Position numbers and translations under genes: made by a program | Part shown: piece by piece, positions 61,788-64,000 of the stretch | How the letters are laid out: every line of letters starts with the position of its first letter | Position numbering within the stretch: the first letter of the stretch is position 1 | The notes under the pieces: model-generated | Databases searched by the model: none | Seen by the model: the letters and a program-made list of their open reading frames with translations, nothing else | What the model was told of the DNA's origin: nothing | Source of the DNA: Rhizoclosmatium globosum | Taxonomy: Eukaryota; Chytridiomycota; Chytridiomycetes; Chytridiales; Chytriomycetaceae | NCBI GenBank assembly: GCA_002104985.1 | Contig: MCGO01000020.1 | Location: 62,001-126,000 of the forward strand | Direction: 5' to 3' | DNA length: 64,000 bases

Positions 61788-62120
61788 TTCAAAGAGCGAT
61801 AAAATTGTTGGGGGAACATGAGTGCCACTGCCATCTCCGTTCGTTGATACAAGATAAGGAAGTCAATTCAACTGAAACCAGGAATAGGAAGACATGGACA
61901 CTGATTACGCATGTTTGTAACAACCAAGTCTTATTATTTCGGCTATAAGGGTGGTATTCGTTACAAACTTGGAACATCCTTATCTATGAACCCTATTCTT
62001 GTTTGTTACGTAATTTATTCCATTATAATTAGAGTAGAAAAGAAACAGGGAAACGAATATGCCAGGAAAAAGGTAATATTACTTGGAAATAATAGGATAA
62101 ATTAAAACAATATGACGCAT
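61788..62120. other. spacer between GATA genes C and D
   Basis: 333 nt, AT-rich, upstream of gene C and downstream of gene D. No other gene seen. Confidence 0.4.
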
Positions 62121-63365
62121 CTATTGTTGAGGCGCCGAAACCATACTCAAGAGTGTATTTACTCCTTCCTTCACATCTTCTCCCGCTTCATACCCACTGT
62201 CAACCTTTCCGTTGGAAAATCCACTGTCCACAGAAAAAGTATCAGGACACGGTGACGCCACAATCTCATTCCCTTCCACCTTCGAAGCCTTTTCAGGTGT
62301 GTACTCCGAATTAGATGACCCTGAGGATTCAGCAGACCGTGATCTTTTCCCAGACGAACTCCCCTTGGAATTCTCCGCCTTGTATCTCGAGTTGGCCACA
62401 GAAAGAGCTTCCTGGTTCAACCGCACTCGTGGCCGGAATCCACCGACTTTCACATTCGTCGGCCGCTTTTTTCCGTGCAGACGGAGGTAAAGTCCACAAG
62501 CATTGCAGATCGGTTTGCCTGGCAATACTTCGGATTTAGTAGTTATTCAAAGATGATCGCCGAATCTCCGATTAACTCACCTTCATAGTCACGTCTCCAA
62601 AGCGGCGTTTTGATTGACCCACAGTTTGCACAGACCATGGCTTCACCAGACCTACTGATCGAGATCGGTTGCTGCTGAGTCTGCTGCATCTCAACGGCGC
62701 TTGTACAGCCGTTGTTGGAAGTGTTGGTGTTGCAAATGTTGCGCGGGAGGGGCTTGATGAGAAGAGTGGTGTTGTCCTGACAACCCAAAATTGTTTGAGG
62801 TCGGGGCGGAAGGATACGGAACGGGATAACGTTGGGGCAAAGAATACACAGAAGTATATGGATCGGCGCCTTGGTAGAGTGCTAGATAGTGGAAATAAAA
62901 GTGAGGTGAGTCTCAGGAGTAATCGGAGAGTGCAGGAATCTTAGATGTTTCAATAAGGGATGAGGCTTTTGTACCAACCATGATGGCAATTGAGACAAAG
63001 TCGTTGGTCGTGCGAGCCTCGCTTCCAGACTGGGCTGTTTGTTGCCCCGCACTGAGCACACTTCAAAATCGGCTCATATGGGGTATATGAGGTGTTGGCT
63101 GGTAGAGGGTTGTGTTTCGGGACTTCAAATTCAGTTTCGGCAGGCTTTGAGTAGTGGTGGTGCGTTGAAGTGATGTCTGATCGATAAGAATGTGGGGATT
63201 GTATGTGATGACTAGGTCCTTGCTGGAGGATCTGGTGGTTGTTATGATGCTTAAGGTTCTCTTTGACGAAGTTATCGGTTGCGCTGATTGGTTCTTTGTC
63301 CTCTCCTCTTGCTGCGCAACACTGGCGAGGAGGCCTTGGATCGAGGGTAGCCGGATTGACGACAT
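62121..63365 (-). CDS. GATA-type zinc-finger protein D
   Basis: MSSIRLPSIQGLLASVAQQE starts the frame at 63365. After one shift it reaches YTPYEPILKCAQCGATNSPV, a first finger CAQCGATNSPVWKRGSHDQR-LCLNC. An exon with YQGADPYTSVYSLPQRYP follows, then the second finger [37 protein letters not shown] across a splice join (EG|KPICNAC). The tail is Ser/Glu-rich and ends VKEGVNTLLSMVSAPQQ. Two fingers again, the C-terminal one more canonical. One or two one-base losses, in the first exon and before finger 2. Confidence 0.72.
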
Positions 63366-63762
63366 CTCTAGATTGAATTCCACCAGAGATATTTAGTTGG
63401 GCTTTCAGGGCTTTCGGTTTTTGCGAATTCGAAATTTTGCAATCTTACTACCCCGTGCTGGATGACTTGTTTCACCTTTCTAGCGCCCTGTCTTTCGCCG
63501 GAGAAGTGGCGGAACAAGCGTCGTACTTCTTTTCTAGTAATTATCTTAATTCTGACATGTAGACGCATAACAGTCCTCCAGACGAGGTTCCAGGACGGTC
63601 AAGCCGCAAACTTCAAAGAAGGTGAAACACAAATGGCCAAAAATCTGTTTCAGACGTCATGTTTCAAGGATAAATCCCGTTTCAGATGTCGATAGCATTT
63701 CTAATTCAGACATTTGAAACATTTGAGGCAAGGTGGCTAACGAAAAAGATGACAAAGTTTTA

Positions 63763-64000
63763 TTACAATTGCTCTGCAGCGTCCACTAGCATCATAAGTG
63801 CATTTACCCCAGTTTTTACAGTGTTTTCTACAGTTTCTTGACATGGTTCAGCCGACTTTTTGGAATCGCTCTTTTTCATTCCTCTCGGTCTTTTCTTTCC
63901 ATGAATTCGTTTATATAAACCGCATGCATTGCAAATTGGTTTTCCTTTTGATTTTAATTCTATTAGTGAGCAATCAACAATCGAAAAAGCGAAAAACATA
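63763..64000 (-). CDS. GATA-type zinc-finger protein E, partial (window edge)
   Basis: Only the last exon is in the window. It opens after an intron acceptor near 63967 and encodes [20 protein letters not shown], the second half of a GATA finger. A basic run (RGMKKSDSKKS) follows, then TVKTGVNALMMLVDAAEQL. The closing GVNALMML matches GVNTLLSM of protein D, so D and E are the closest pair. The 5' part lies beyond 64000. Confidence 0.75.
   Translation of the reverse strand, partial: MFFAFSIVDCSLIELKSKGKPICNACGLYKRIHGKKRPRGMKKSDSKKSAEPCQETVENTVKTGVNALMMLVDAAEQL

Overview
The window is nuclear DNA of a fungus. It has dense genes with short GT-AG introns (about 40-100 nt), tRNA genes with internal promoters and TTTT ends, and fungal proteins such as an RTA1-like exporter, a PAS-GATA protein of the white-collar-2 type and a GPI-anchored aspartyl protease. 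An early-diverging zoosporic fungus (Chytridiomycota) is my best guess, from the F-box/ankyrin proteins, the run of GATA-finger genes and the expanded unknown seven-helix membrane proteins. The phylum is an inference; fungus is secure.

Layout. 0-9 kb: aspartyl protease, F-box/LRR protein, CitE-like lyase, U2A' spliceosome protein, membrane-anchored Cu/Zn SOD and RTA1-like protein, then tRNA-Ser and an intron-containing tRNA-Thr. 10-17.5 kb: GPI-transamidase subunit PIG-S, a 987-residue SIR2-like protein and a WC-2-like PAS-GATA protein. 17.7-21.7 kb: two F-box/ankyrin genes and a decayed third copy. 21.8-43.7 kb: a membrane-protein region with three cytochrome b561-type genes (two with DOMON domains), eight members of one seven-helix family (called 7TM-R here; five in a tight minus-strand array at 31.8-37.7 kb), two membrane parvulins and the AAA ATPase AFG2. 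43.7-54 kb: alanine aminotransferase, tRNA-Glu, two respiratory-chain subunits (NDUFA4-like, NDUFA2) and SAC3/GANP. 54-64 kb: a ninth, decayed 7TM-R gene, an FAD monooxygenase and five GATA-finger genes on the minus strand, one cut by the window edge, plus a duplicated piece of one of them.

Main points. (1) Each of the three b561 genes lies next to a 7TM-R gene, two of the three pairs being divergent with short shared promoters. This repeated pairing is the best candidate for an undescribed system: an unknown receptor-like protein with a trans-membrane electron carrier. (2) The GATA cluster shares a short hydrophobic C-terminal signature (LLxLANx). (3) The SIR2-like protein has the architecture of NAD-consuming immune or cell-death proteins.

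Data caution. Many genes, including conserved ones (AFG2, alanine aminotransferase, SAC3), are broken by single missing bases, often in or near short G, C or T runs. Others (PIG-S, the SIR2-like gene, the F-box/ankyrin genes, the b561 gene with the repeat tail) are intact. Sequence error is the simplest explanation, so frameshifted genes are listed as CDS unless there is further decay.
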